This document shows positions 8,464 through 17,712 of a stretch of 64,000 nt of DNA, piece after piece (positions within the stretch are counted from its first letter, which is position 1; every line of letters starts with the position of its first letter). Source of the DNA: Sphaerisporangium corydalis (GTDB lineage Bacteria > Actinomycetota > Actinomycetes > Streptosporangiales > Streptosporangiaceae); contig NZ_JANZYP010000008.1 in the NCBI RefSeq assembly GCF_025506355.1, positions 62,001 through 126,000 on the forward strand. Reading direction: 5' to 3'. The translations under genes and the position numbers were made by a program. The notes beneath the pieces were generated by a model. It made no database searches and was not told the origin of the DNA. It was given only the letters and a program-made list of their open reading frames with translations.

Positions 8464-9120
8464 ATGACCGTTGCGGTCGTGCTCGCAGTGAGCGCAGCCA
8501 TATTCGTCGTCGTGCTGGGCGCTTTCCTCGGTACGCGGCGGCCCGAAAGAACGGCTCGACCGGCTCCCCGACCCCCCGAGCCGGCACCCGAGCCGATGTC
8601 GTCGCACCCTGCGCTGGCCCGGCCCGTCATCCTGGACCCCGACTACCTCGACCCAAGGACGATCAAGGTCGGGGACGTCATCGACCGCCAGGGGGTCAGG
8701 TCGCGCGTGCTCGGCGCGCTCCACCTGTCCTGGCAGGGTGACCAGCGCATCGAATACCTGCTTTCGGAGGGTTCGAGCCACTACCAGTGGCTCTCGGTGC
8801 AGGAGCGCGAGGGGACCATGGGCGAGCCGTCCCACCTCGAGGTCTTCCTGTGGACCCCGGTGCCGACCCAGGGCATGGTCCCGGCCAAGAGCATGCTGAT
8901 CATGGAGGGCGTCGAGTTCTCCCCGATCGAGCGCGGCACCGCCGCCTTCCGCTCCGAGGGCACCACGGGCTACCCCGAGCGGGGCCTGGTCGACTTCGCC
9001 GACTACCGCGCCTCGGACGGGCGCCTGCTGAGCTTCAACCGCGTGCAGGGCCAGGCATGGACCGCCGCGTACGCCCAGCCGCTCTCGCCCGGCTCGATCA
9101 ACGTCGAGCGCATGCTCTAG
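8464..9120 (+). CDS. DUF4178 membrane-anchored protein
   Basis: 218 residues. An N-terminal membrane segment (AVVLAVSAAIFVVVLGAFLG, about 4-23) is followed by a Pro-rich linker and a single DUF4178 domain: VGDVIDRQGVRSRVLGALHL, then IEYLLSEGSSHYQWLSVQ. The DUF4178 domain is probably cytoplasmic. Function unknown. In other actinobacteria such proteins lie beside membrane and spermidine-synthase genes, but not here. The gene starts 11 bases after dapC, so it is probably cotranscribed. Its TAG stop overlaps the stop of the opposite-strand gene. Confidence 0.85.
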   Translation: MTVAVVLAVSAAIFVVVLGAFLGTRRPERTARPAPRPPEPAPEPMSSHPALARPVILDPDYLDPRTIKVGDVIDRQGVRSRVLGALHLSWQGDQRIEYLLSEGSSHYQWLSVQEREGTMGEPSHLEVFLWTPVPTQGMVPAKSMLIMEGVEFSPIERGTAAFRSEGTTGYPERGLVDFADYRASDGRLLSFNRVQGQAWTAAYAQPLSPGSINVERML

Positions 9121-9950
9121 GCGATCTCCACTTCGCCGTTGGAGGACTTGGCGTCGGTCAGCCAGCCGTCGTGGCCGGTCGCCGACTTCCACGCCACCCC
9201 GGCGTACCGCACCTGGCGGAGGCTGTACTTCTGGGCGTGGGCGACCGACCAGGACGCGATCAGCCAGCCCCGGCGCCGCGTCGCGGCGCTGATCTGGTCG
9301 CTTTGCGTGGCCTCGCCCAGGGCGCGGGTCAGCTCCTTGCGCGCCTTGGCCGTCTGGGCGGGGGCGGGCTTCTCGGCGGGCGGGTACCAGCAGTGGACGG
9401 CCTTCGGTACGCGGCCGGTGAACGCGCCGGCCAGGATCTCGGCGTCCTCCTCGTGCTGGGCGTACGCCGAGCCGTCGGCGGACCGCTGGACGGCCTGGGC
9501 CGCCTCGTGCAGCGGGAGCTTCTGGTAGCGCTTGACCTTGACGAGCGCGGCGAAGAACTTGTGGGTCGCGTAGACCGGGTCCTGGAGCTGCTTGACGGTG
9601 CCCCAGCCCTGCGAGGGGCGCTGCTGGAAGACCCCGACCGAGTCGCGGTCGCCGAACGGGAGGTTCAGCAGCTTGGACTCCTGGATCGCGGTGACGTAGG
9701 CGATCTCCACGGCCCGCTCGGGGAGCTTGCGGCGCGTCGCGACGGCGGCGATGGTCGCGGCCACCTGGGCCTGCTCGATCTCCATGTCGAGGGTGCCCAC
9801 CGGGGTCTTCACCTGGCAGTGCTCGCCGAGAGCGAAAGGCTTGGCCCGGTTCAAAAGGTGATAAATCCCGAAAAAGATGGCTACGCCGATGACCACGACG
9901 ATGACGAGGATCGTCAGGACCGCCCTAGAGAATCGCCGTGCCACGCACAT
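9117..9950 (-). CDS. Membrane-anchored lysozyme-like protein (putative lytic transglycosylase fold)
   Basis: 277 residues from ATG 9950, chosen because a longer frame would run into dapD. A basic start is followed by a membrane segment (AVLTILVIVVVIGVAIFFGI, about 9-28). The exported part contains the actinobacterial lysozyme-superfamily pattern: VEIAYVTAIQESKLLNLP (with the probable catalytic Glu), GDRDSVGVFQQRPSQGWG, and a repeat of YATHKFF. Likely acts on peptidoglycan at the outer membrane face. It is divergent from dapD with 50 bases between them. The stop codon overlaps that of the DUF4178 gene. Confidence 0.8.
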   Translation of the reverse strand: MCVARRFSRAVLTILVIVVVIGVAIFFGIYHLLNRAKPFALGEHCQVKTPVGTLDMEIEQAQVAATIAAVATRRKLPERAVEIAYVTAIQESKLLNLPFGDRDSVGVFQQRPSQGWGTVKQLQDPVYATHKFFAALVKVKRYQKLPLHEAAQAVQRSADGSAYAQHEEDAEILAGAFTGRVPKAVHCWYPPAEKPAPAQTAKARKELTRALGEATQSDQISAATRRRGWLIASWSVAHAQKYSLRQVRYAGVAWKSATGHDGWLTDAKSSNGEVEIA

Positions 9951-10000
9951 GAACCTACCGGCCCCGCCGTGTCCCCCGTGCGGCACTAAGCTCGCCATCC

Positions 10001-10829
<829 letters not shown>

Positions 10830-10837
<8 letters not shown>

Positions 10838-11903
10838 GACGGCGCCGCTCGACCTCGCAGGGGACGTGGGGGAGCTGACGGCGGCGCTCGTCGACATCGA
10901 GTCGGTCAGCGGCGGGGAGCGGGCCCTGGCCGACGCCGTCGAGGCGGCCCTGGCGCCGCTCGCGCACCTCGCCGTCGTCCGTGACGGCGAGGCCGTCGTG
11001 GCGCGCACCGCACTCGGGCGCGCTGAGCGGGTGGTCATCGCCGGCCACCTCGACACCGTCCCGCTCGCCGGGAACCTGCCGTCCCGCGCCGAGGACGGCC
11101 TGCTGTACGGGTGCGGCACCTCCGACATGAAGAGCGGCGTCGCCGTGGCGCTGAAGCTGGCCGCCGGGCTGCCCGCCCCCACCCGGGACGTCACGTACGT
11201 GTTCTACGACTGCGAGGAGATCGAGGTCGCGCGCAACGGGCTGGCTCGGCTCGGCCGCACGCGCCCCGAGCTCCTGGCGGGCGACTTCGCCGTGCTCATG
11301 GAGCCCACGGGCGGCGAGATCGAGGGCGGCTGCCAGGGCACCCTGCGGGCCCAGGTGCTCACCACGGGCAAGCGGGCCCACAGCGCCCGCTCGTGGTTCG
11401 GCGAGAACGCCATCCACGCCGTGGCGCCCCTCCTGGCCCGGCTGAACGCCTACGAGGCCCGCGAGCCGGTCGTGGACGGCCTGACCTACCACGAAGGGCT
11501 GAACGCCGTCGGCATCGCCGGCGGGGTGGCGGGCAACGTCATCCCCGACGAGTGCGTGGTGACGGTGAACTACCGCTTCGCGCCCGACCGCTCGCTCGAC
11601 CAGGCGCGCGACCACGTGCGCGAGGTCTTCGCCGGCCATGAGGTGCGGTTCACCGACGGCGCCCCCGGCGCGCGCCCCGGGCTGACCCACCCGGTGGCCT
11701 CGGCGTTCACGCGGGCCGTCGGCGGGACGCCCAGGGCCAAGCTCGGGTGGACCGACGTCGCGCTCTTCTCGGCGCTCGGCGTCCCGGCGGTCAACTACGG
11801 CCCCGGAGACCCGAACCTGGCCCATCAGCGGGACGAGTACGTGTCGCTGGCGACGATCGCCGACTGTGAACGCAGGATGTTCGCCTGGCTCGGCGCGCCC
11901 TGA
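10830..11903 (+). CDS. dapE: Succinyl-diaminopimelate desuccinylase (DapE)
   Basis: 357 residues, M20 metallopeptidase family. It hydrolyses N-succinyl-LL-diaminopimelate to LL-diaminopimelate and succinate. Metal-site motifs: IAGHLDTVP (about 69-77), [13 protein letters not shown] (about 94-106) and the catalytic pair CEEIE (about 129). HSARSW marks the dimerisation lid and [19 protein letters not shown] the C-terminal His ligand. Its start lies inside the last codons of dapD (8-base overlap). A strong hairpin 120 bases downstream may end the transcript. Confidence 0.93.
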
Positions 11904-12220
11904 TCCCGCACGGTCTCCGGACGGGTGCGCCGCGCGTGACCGGCTCGGGAACGGCGTTCCGGGGGCCTGGCACGGGCTGCCGCATGATCGCTTCGCGGGC
12001 CCGCTGACCTGGTGGCACAAAAGAAAGTGGCTTTCCTCGCCGGCCATTTGGCGGGGAAAGCCACTTTCAGTCCCGAGCAGCACCCTCGGCTCTTAGACGT
12101 GGCCTCGAGAACAAACGGTTCCGCTGCTCCAGGCAGATTTTCCAAGAATCTTTGGGGCATGTCCGGGACCTCCAGTTCCGGTAGGGCTTGTACGGTCCGC
12201 CGGGCGGTTAGCGTGACCGC
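11904..12220. other. Intergenic region after dapE
   Basis: 317 bases without a gene. The only structure I see is the long hairpin at 12023-12068. The remainder is ordinary-composition sequence leading to the LOG gene start at 12221. Confidence 0.6.
12023..12068. terminator. 19-bp-stem hairpin downstream of dapE
   Basis: The outer arms GAAAGTGGCTTTCC (12023-12036) and GGAAAGCCACTTTC (12055-12068) pair perfectly. Inner TCGCC/GGCGG extends the stem to 19 pairs with one G-T pair and an 8-base loop. There is no U-tract on the plus strand, so it may end transcription intrinsically as many actinobacterial hairpins do, or protect the 3' end. Confidence 0.6.
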
Positions 12221-12982
12221 ATGACCAAAGCACCACGTGAGGAACGCCGCCAGGGACCGTCGCTGGTACGGGGGAAGTTCCTGCCCGACACGACCTATGA
12301 CGAGAGGCTCCTCGACCAGCGAGGTTCGACCGAGTGGCTGCACATGGACCCCTGGCGGGTCCTGCGCATCCAGGCGGAGTTCGTCGAGGGCTTCGGGCAG
12401 CTCGCCGACCTGCCCCCCGCCGTCACCGTCTTCGGGTCGGCCCGCACCCCCGTCGAGAGCCCCGACTACGCCCTCGGCGAGCTGCTCGGCAAGGCACTGT
12501 CCGAGGCCGGATACGCCGTGATCACCGGCGGCGGTCCCGGCTGCATGGAGGCGGCCAACAAGGGGGCGCGCGCGGCCGGCGGGGTGTCGGTGGGGCTCGG
12601 CATCGAGCTGCCCTTCGAGCAGAAGCTGAACGACTACGTCGACCTCGGCATCGAGTTCCGCTACTTCTTCGTCCGCAAGACGATGTTCGTGAAGTACTCC
12701 TGCGGGTTCGTCGCCCTGCCGGGCGGCTTCGGCACGCTGGACGAGCTTTTCGAGGCCCTGACGCTGGTGCAGACCCGGAAGGTGACCTCGTTCCCGGTGA
12801 TCCTGCTCGGCACCGCGTTCTGGGGCGGCCTGATCGACTGGGTCCGCGAGACGCTGCTGTCCACCGGCAAGATCTCCGAGAAGGACCTCGACCTGATCCG
12901 GGTGACCGACGACGTGGACGAGGCGGTACGGGTGATCGTGCAGGCCGACCAGGAGCGCAAGGTCGTCCCGCATGACGTGTGA
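12221..12982 (+). CDS. LOG-family protein (TIGR00730), cytokinin riboside 5'-monophosphate phosphoribohydrolase type
   Basis: 253 residues. Rossmann-like lysine-decarboxylase-fold family that hydrolyses nucleotide 5'-monophosphates to free base and ribose 5-phosphate. The family motifs are complete: TGGGPGCMEAANKGA (about 103-117) and LPGGFGTLDELFEAL (about 165-179), with Arg in YFFVRKTMF. An extended N-terminus of about 65 residues precedes the fold. A second, shorter LOG paralogue starts 39 bases after its stop, so both are likely in one transcript. Cellular substrate unproven. Confidence 0.88.
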   Translation: MTKAPREERRQGPSLVRGKFLPDTTYDERLLDQRGSTEWLHMDPWRVLRIQAEFVEGFGQLADLPPAVTVFGSARTPVESPDYALGELLGKALSEAGYAVITGGGPGCMEAANKGARAAGGVSVGLGIELPFEQKLNDYVDLGIEFRYFFVRKTMFVKYSCGFVALPGGFGTLDELFEALTLVQTRKVTSFPVILLGTAFWGGLIDWVRETLLSTGKISEKDLDLIRVTDDVDEAVRVIVQADQERKVVPHDV

Positions 12983-13021
12983 CCACCGGGCCCGTCCGGC
13001 GGCCTGTGTAGGGTTACGCGG

Positions 13022-13615
13022 GTGACAATGGCGATTTGCGTGTTCTGCGCCTCCAGCCAGAAGATCGACAAGAGGTACCTCGATCTGGCCACCGAAGTGG
13101 GCACCGAGCTGGGGCGGCGCGGTCACACGCTGGTCACCGGCGGTGCCGTGGTGTCCTGCATGGGCGCGGTGACCCGGGCCGCGCGGCGGGCCGGCGGGCG
13201 CACGGTCGGGGTGATGCCCCAGGTCCTGGTGGACCTGGAGATCGCGGACGCCGACTCGGACGAGCTGATCATCACGGACGGCATGCGGGAACGCAAAGGG
13301 ATCATGGACGCCCGGTCCGACGCGTTCCTGGTGCTGCCCGGCGGCATCGGCACGCTGGAGGAGCTGTTCGAGATCTGGACCTCGCGGGTGCTGGGCATCC
13401 ACGACAAGCCCCTGGTGATCCTGGACCCCTGGGGACTGTACGACCCGCTGCGGGCGCTGGTGGACGGCATGTACGAGCAGGGCTTCACCCGCCCCGACGT
13501 CTTCGACGCCATCTCCTGGACCGCCACCCTCGACGAGGCCCTGACCCACCTGGAACGCCCCTCCCACCCCCTGACCCCCACCCCCGGCGAACTCGGCGAA
13601 TCCACCCCGGGCTAG
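13022..13615 (+). CDS. Second LOG-family protein (Rv1205-like)
   Basis: 197 residues, GTG start. The N-terminus MAICVFCASSQKID is the typical beginning of short LOG proteins. The phosphate loop reads TGGAVVSCMGAVT, a variant of the usual GGG(S)xGLMG. The second motif LPGGIGTLEELFE (about 102-114) with RKGIMD is intact. It probably cleaves a purine riboside monophosphate; M. tuberculosis Rv1205 of this family releases cytokinins. The C-terminal 20 residues are Pro/Thr-rich. Position next to the DivIVA-like gene and tag matches the Rv1205-Rv1211 order. Confidence 0.88.
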   Translation: MTMAICVFCASSQKIDKRYLDLATEVGTELGRRGHTLVTGGAVVSCMGAVTRAARRAGGRTVGVMPQVLVDLEIADADSDELIITDGMRERKGIMDARSDAFLVLPGGIGTLEELFEIWTSRVLGIHDKPLVILDPWGLYDPLRALVDGMYEQGFTRPDVFDAISWTATLDEALTHLERPSHPLTPTPGELGESTPG

Positions 13616-13651
13616 GCCGCACCGAGCCCACCCGGTCCTAACCGCGCCGGG

Positions 13652-13936
13652 CTAGGCGAGGCCGCGCCGGGCCAGGGCCGGGGGGCGCCGGCCGGCGAGC
13701 GACTCGGTCATGTCGAGGGCCATCCGCACCTGGTCCTGGCAGTCCGTCCTGAAGACGCGCGCGCCCAGCCAGGCGAACACGGCCGCCGCCGCCACCTGCG
13801 CGGTCTCTTCGCCGGACAGGGTCACCGCGACCGTACGGCCCGCGCGGGCGTGCCGCTCGGCCTCGGCAGGGGTGCGGGCCTCGGCCCAGGACGGGTCGAG
13901 GGGATGATCGGGGCCGGTCACCAGCACGGGCGTCAT
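13652..13936 (-). CDS. Small protein at the usual folP2 position
   Basis: 94 residues from ATG 13936. I do not recognise a named family. The middle (EETAQVAAAAVFAWLGARVF) and the end (DQVRMALDMTESLAG) faintly recall the last helix-strand-helix of dihydropteroate synthase, where a catalytic Arg precedes a similar helix. In mycobacteria this spot, between the LOG gene and the DivIVA-like gene, holds folP2 and gpgS; neither is here. It lies antisense to its neighbours and shares a 56-base divergent region with the DivIVA-like gene. Either an unrelated small protein or a folP-derived domain. Confidence 0.6.
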   Translation of the reverse strand: MTPVLVTGPDHPLDPSWAEARTPAEAERHARAGRTVAVTLSGEETAQVAAAAVFAWLGARVFRTDCQDQVRMALDMTESLAGRRPPALARRGLA

Positions 13937-13992
13937 GTGGCCGATCGTGTCATGCCGGGAGCGAGGGCAAGCGGGCGCGCTCAAAGGCACCC

Positions 13993-15009
13993 ATGTGGCA
14001 CGATTCGTATGTGCTGGTCCTACTCGTCGTCGCCGCGCTCGCCGTGCTTCTTTGCGTGGTGATGGTCTCGCAGGGGCGCGGTGGCGAACTCACCGAGTTC
14101 GCCCCGGACGTGCCCCCGCTGGAGCTTCCCGACCCAGGGCAGCTGACAGCGGTCGACTTCATGTCGCTGCAACTGCCGGTGAGCCTGGTGGGCTACCACA
14201 CCCAGAGCGTCGACGAGACGCTCATGCGGGCGGCGACGGCCATCGGTGAGCGTGACACCCACATCGCCGTGCTGGAGCAGCGCGTCGCCGAGCTGCTGGC
14301 GGGCCGCCTCCAGGCGCGGCAGGAGTCGTACACGCGGCCGTCCTGGGCACCGGACGGCGAGCCGGGGAACGGCCAGGAGACCGCCACGGGGCCGTTCCAG
14401 CCCGGCGGCAACCTGTTCGACCCCACGGTGCCGAGCCCGGGTTCACCCGGCGTCGCGGCCCCCGAGCGTGCCGCCACCGAGGACCCCCTCGGCCCCCCGT
14501 CCACGACGGCCACCACCGCCGGGCCGTCTCGCGATGGCGCGTCAGCGGTACCGCCGGGAACGGCCGGGATCACCCACGCGGAGCCGCGGGCCCCGGCCAC
14601 GGGCGGGATCGGTCTCGACCGGCCGCAGGCCCCGGCCGGGCTCACCGACCAGGAGCCCCGGCTTTCTCCGCAGGACGCGCACAGCGCCTTCATGCCGCCC
14701 GTCATGGAGCGCGAACCCATCCCGGCTCCGGAGCCGATCAAGGACGCGGACCCCGCCCCCCTGGTGGCGGCGGGTGAGGGCCGTGGCCTCCTCGGGGCCC
14801 CGGTCGGCGAGCCTGAGCCCGCCGACGCTCCGGACACCGGACCTGATCTCCCGGCCGCCGGCCCGGTGGCTGCGGGCGACGGCATCGACGCGTCCAAGGG
14901 GCCGGGCGCGGGGTCGAAGGAGGGGGCGGGCAAGCACGAAGGGGAGGCCGTCGAGGACCGCCCGTCCGGCGAACGCGGCGTGGTCAGCCCCCGGCACCGG
15001 AGCTTGTAA
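13993..15009 (+). CDS. DivIVA-like membrane protein (Rv1209-like)
   Basis: 338 residues. One N-terminal membrane segment (VLVLLVVAALAVLLCVVMV, about 7-25). A DivIVA-type short element follows: FMSLQLPVSLVGYHTQSVDETLMR, continuing into a coiled coil (TAIGERDTHIAVLEQRVAELL). The last 230 residues are Pro/Ala/Gly-rich and probably disordered. It is expected to sit at curved membrane or polar sites and scaffold cell-wall or division proteins. tag starts 11 bases after the stop, so the two are likely cotranscribed, as in mycobacteria. Confidence 0.82.
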   Translation: MWHDSYVLVLLVVAALAVLLCVVMVSQGRGGELTEFAPDVPPLELPDPGQLTAVDFMSLQLPVSLVGYHTQSVDETLMRAATAIGERDTHIAVLEQRVAELLAGRLQARQESYTRPSWAPDGEPGNGQETATGPFQPGGNLFDPTVPSPGSPGVAAPERAATEDPLGPPSTTATTAGPSRDGASAVPPGTAGITHAEPRAPATGGIGLDRPQAPAGLTDQEPRLSPQDAHSAFMPPVMEREPIPAPEPIKDADPAPLVAAGEGRGLLGAPVGEPEPADAPDTGPDLPAAGPVAAGDGIDASKGPGAGSKEGAGKHEGEAVEDRPSGERGVVSPRHRSL

Positions 15010-15020
15010 CCTCGGGACTT

Positions 15021-15578
15021 GTGACCCCTGAGCCTGTTCGATGCGGGTGGGCGACCAGCGCCCCCGACTACGTCCTGTACCACGACGAGGAGTGGGGCCG
15101 GCCCGTCCGGGGCGACGACCTGGTGTTCGAGCGGCTGGCCCTTGAGGCGTTCCAGTCCGGCCTGTCCTGGCTGACGATCCTGCGCAAGCGCGAGAACTTC
15201 CGCAAGGCGTTCGCCGGCTTCTCCATCCCCGCCGTCGCCGCGTTCGGCGACGCCGACGTCGAACGGCTGATGGCCGACGCCGGCATCGTGCGCAACCGCG
15301 CCAAGGTGGAGGCGGTCATCGCCAACGCCCGGGCCGCCATGGAGCTGCCCGGCGGCCTCTCCGAGCTGGTCTGGCGCTTCGCCGACCCCGGCCTGCCCGC
15401 GCCGGCGTCGCTCGCCGAGGTCCCGGCGACGACCGCCACGTCCAAGGCGCTGGCCAAGGAGCTCAAGCGCCACGGCTTCCGCTTCGTCGGCCCGACGACC
15501 GCCTACGCCCTCATGCAGGCGATCGGCCTGGTGAACGACCACATCGCCACCTGCTGGGTACGCGACGCCGGCGCCTGA
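15021..15578 (+). CDS. tag: DNA-3-methyladenine glycosylase I
   Basis: 185 residues, GTG start. Excises 3-methyladenine from alkylated DNA in base-excision repair. Family marks: CGWATSAPDYVLYHDEEWG near the start (Cys and His are zinc ligands), FERLALEAFQSGLSW (with the conserved Glu), RNRAKVEAVIANARA, and the C-terminal zinc ligands in NDHIATC. Length is normal. It overlaps nothing and follows the DivIVA-like gene closely. Confidence 0.94.
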   Translation: MTPEPVRCGWATSAPDYVLYHDEEWGRPVRGDDLVFERLALEAFQSGLSWLTILRKRENFRKAFAGFSIPAVAAFGDADVERLMADAGIVRNRAKVEAVIANARAAMELPGGLSELVWRFADPGLPAPASLAEVPATTATSKALAKELKRHGFRFVGPTTAYALMQAIGLVNDHIATCWVRDAGA

Positions 15579-15580
15579 CC

Positions 15581-15645
15581 GGCCCCCGGGCGGCGCGTTT
15601 CCGCGCCTCTGAGCCCGCCGGGGCCGATGCCACGCGAGCCCGCCG
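15581..15645. terminator. GC-rich hairpins between tag and the enoyl-CoA hydratase
   Basis: Between the two convergent genes lies GGCGCG-TTTC-CGCGCC (15592-15607), inside a larger imperfect pairing of GGCCCC with GGGGCC. Probably serves both genes. Confidence 0.45.
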
Positions 15646-15648
15646 AGG

Positions 15649-16470
15649 TCAGTGGCCCTCGAAGACCGGGATCTGCTTGGCGAGGAAGGCGCGGGTGGCG
15701 TTGTGGTGGTCGTCGGTCTTGGCGCAGGCGTCCTGGAGGTCGGCCTCGACGTCCAGGGAGTCCTCCAGCGTGTGGGCGGCGGAGAAGTCGAGCGCCTGCT
15801 TGATCGCCCCGTACGCCAGCGTCGGCCCCTGGGCGAGCCGCACGGCCAGCTCGCGGGCGCTCGCGGACAGCTCCGCGTCGGGCACCACGGAGGTCACCAT
15901 CCCCAGCCGCAGCGCCTCGGCCGCCCCCACCGGCGCCCCGAGCAGCAGCAGCTCGCGCGCCTTGGCGGGCCCGACCAGGCGGGGGAGCGTCCAGGACGCG
16001 CCGGAGTCGGGGGCCAGGCCGATGCCGCTGAAGGCCATCGCGAACTTCGCGCCCTCGGCGGCGACCCGGAAGTCGCAGGCGAAGGCCAGCGAGGCCCCTG
16101 CGCCCGCGGCGATGCCGTTCACGGCGGCCACCACCGGCTTGCCCATGCCCGTGATCGCCATGATGATCGGGTTGTAGTGGGCGCGGACGGTGCCGTCAAG
16201 ACCCGCGCCCGCGTCCAGGTTGGCGGCATGTTCGCGCAGGTCCTGCCCGGCGCAGAACCCCCTCCCCGCGCCCGTGAGCAGCACCGAGCGGGCCTTGGGG
16301 TCCTCCCCGGCCCTTTCCAGCGCCTCCAGCAGGGCGGCCTTGGTGACGAGGGTCAGGGCGTTCATGGCGGCCGGCCGGTTCAGCGTGATGGTGGCGACGC
16401 CGTCGTCCACGGAGTACAGGACGTGCTCGCCGGCCGCCTCGGCCGTGCTGGGGTCAGGTCGCTGATCCAT
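15649..16470 (-). CDS. Enoyl-CoA hydratase/isomerase, PaaG-like
   Basis: 273 residues, crotonase fold. The oxyanion-hole strands are seen in GRGFCAGQDLREH (about 67-79) and VNGIAAGAGASLAFACD (about 117-133). The acidic residue after the second hole lies in GIGLAPDSGASWTLPR, and the C-terminal trimerisation region is intact. The GFCAGQDL and GLAPDSG patterns fit 2-(1,2-epoxy-1,2-dihydrophenyl)acetyl-CoA isomerase (PaaG). It starts in TGATG with the PaaX stop, so it is coupled to a phenylacetate-type regulator. Other paa genes are not in the window, so the substrate is unproven. Confidence 0.87.
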   Translation of the reverse strand: MDQRPDPSTAEAAGEHVLYSVDDGVATITLNRPAAMNALTLVTKAALLEALERAGEDPKARSVLLTGAGRGFCAGQDLREHAANLDAGAGLDGTVRAHYNPIIMAITGMGKPVVAAVNGIAAGAGASLAFACDFRVAAEGAKFAMAFSGIGLAPDSGASWTLPRLVGPAKARELLLLGAPVGAAEALRLGMVTSVVPDAELSASARELAVRLAQGPTLAYGAIKQALDFSAAHTLEDSLDVEADLQDACAKTDDHHNATRAFLAKQIPVFEGH

Positions 16471-17258
16471 CAATGGACTCCTTTGTCCAGGTTGCGGTCG
16501 ACGAAGGCGGCCGCCGCGGGCAGCAGCCGGGCGGCCTCCTGCTCGAAGTAGGCGCGTGCCTTGTCACCCGGCCAGGCCGGGGGCAGGAGCTCCGGCGGGA
16601 GGCCGGGGTCGCGGAACAGGAAGTTGCGCCACCCGTGGACCAGTCTGCTACGGGCGGCGAAGATCTGGTCGTCAGGGGCGTCGCAGGCCAGCGCGCCCAC
16701 CAGGTCGACGGCCCGGCCCGTCCACTCCTCGTAGGCGCGGGCGATGGCGCACAGGTCCCAGGCGCGGGCGACCATCTCCTGCGGGTCGCCGTCCAGGGTG
16801 CTCTCGAACCGGTCCGCCGGCACCCCCTGGTCGTCCAGCAGGGCCTCCAGCTCGGGCGAGGGGCGCGGACCGATCCACGTCGTCTCCGACAGGGGCGCGT
16901 ACCCGAGGAACGACAGGTCGGCGCGCAGCCGCTCGCGCTTCGCGCGCTCACGTACCGGCTGGAACACCAGCACGTGCCAGCGTCCGGGCCAGGGGGCCGA
17001 GCCGGTCCTGTAGATCCGCACGGCGGTCTCGTCCAGGCGCCTGACCCCCTTGGGCGTCAGCGCGTACCCGGGTCCCTGAGGGAGCCGCACCGGGGCGAGC
17101 CAGTCCTGCCGGACCATCCTGGAGATCGCGGTGCGGACGGCGGGCGCGGCGATGTCGAGGGGGGCGAGCAGGCGGACCAGAGCCGCCACGGACGCACGTC
17201 CGGAACGGATGCGCAGGTGGTCTCCGTAAAGGTCGAAAAGTGCGGCACGGGCGTTCAC
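16470..17258 (-). CDS. paaX: PaaX-family transcriptional regulator
   Basis: 262 residues from GTG 17258, chosen because family members begin just before ALFDLYGDHLR. An upstream TTG would add 12 residues. N-terminal winged helix (ASVAALVRLLAPLDIAAPAV, then TAISRMVRQDWL), middle SWHVLVFQPV-type domain (here RWHVLVFQPVRERAKRERLR), and C-terminal PaaX domain (WTGRAVDLVGAL, LVHGWRNFLFRDPGLPPELL). PaaX represses phenylacetate catabolism and is released by phenylacetyl-CoA. It shares a 1-base overlap with the hydratase gene that it probably controls. Confidence 0.88.
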   Translation of the reverse strand: MNARAALFDLYGDHLRIRSGRASVAALVRLLAPLDIAAPAVRTAISRMVRQDWLAPVRLPQGPGYALTPKGVRRLDETAVRIYRTGSAPWPGRWHVLVFQPVRERAKRERLRADLSFLGYAPLSETTWIGPRPSPELEALLDDQGVPADRFESTLDGDPQEMVARAWDLCAIARAYEEWTGRAVDLVGALACDAPDDQIFAARSRLVHGWRNFLFRDPGLPPELLPPAWPGDKARAYFEQEAARLLPAAAAFVDRNLDKGVH

Positions 17259-17439
17259 ATAGACCAGTTTGATCGGCGCAAGGGCCCCGGACAACGCATT
17301 CTGGGAGGAGATCGTTACCCATGCGCGCTCGCGAGGCGGGATAATGGGACGTCACAGAAGACATGAAAGCGGCGGGCGGCCGGGGCGCGGACAGGCGCGT
17401 GCCGGCAGAGCACAGGCCGAGGCAGGAAGGGAAACACGC

Positions 17440-17607
17440 ATGGCGGCGATGAAGCCGCGGACTGGCGACGGTCCGCTGGAGGTCACCAAGGAAGGACGGG
17501 GCATTGTCATGCGGGTCCCTCTGGAGGGTGGCGGCCGGCTCGTCGTCGAGCTCTCACCGGATGAGGCCAGAGCCCTTGGCGACGCGCTGAAGAACGTCGT
17601 CGGCTGA
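17440..17607 (+). CDS. DUF3117 small protein (Rv1211-like)
   Basis: 55 residues. The whole sequence is typical of DUF3117: MAAMKPRTGDGPLEVTKEGR, a basic-acidic strand pair, and ELSPDEARALGDALKNV at the end. ATG 17440 has GGAAGGGA upstream. Function unknown. It is very strongly conserved in actinobacteria and follows tag in mycobacteria. Here the paaX/hydratase pair is inserted between them on the other strand. Confidence 0.93.
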   Translation: MAAMKPRTGDGPLEVTKEGRGIVMRVPLEGGGRLVVELSPDEARALGDALKNVVG

Positions 17608-17712
17608 CATACCCCTGACACAACCCACCGACACAGGCGACTTGACGGCCCCGGCGGCCGGGACGCGCCCCCACGCCGGGGCTGTCGCACATCCATGCAG
17701 GGGAGGACCTCC

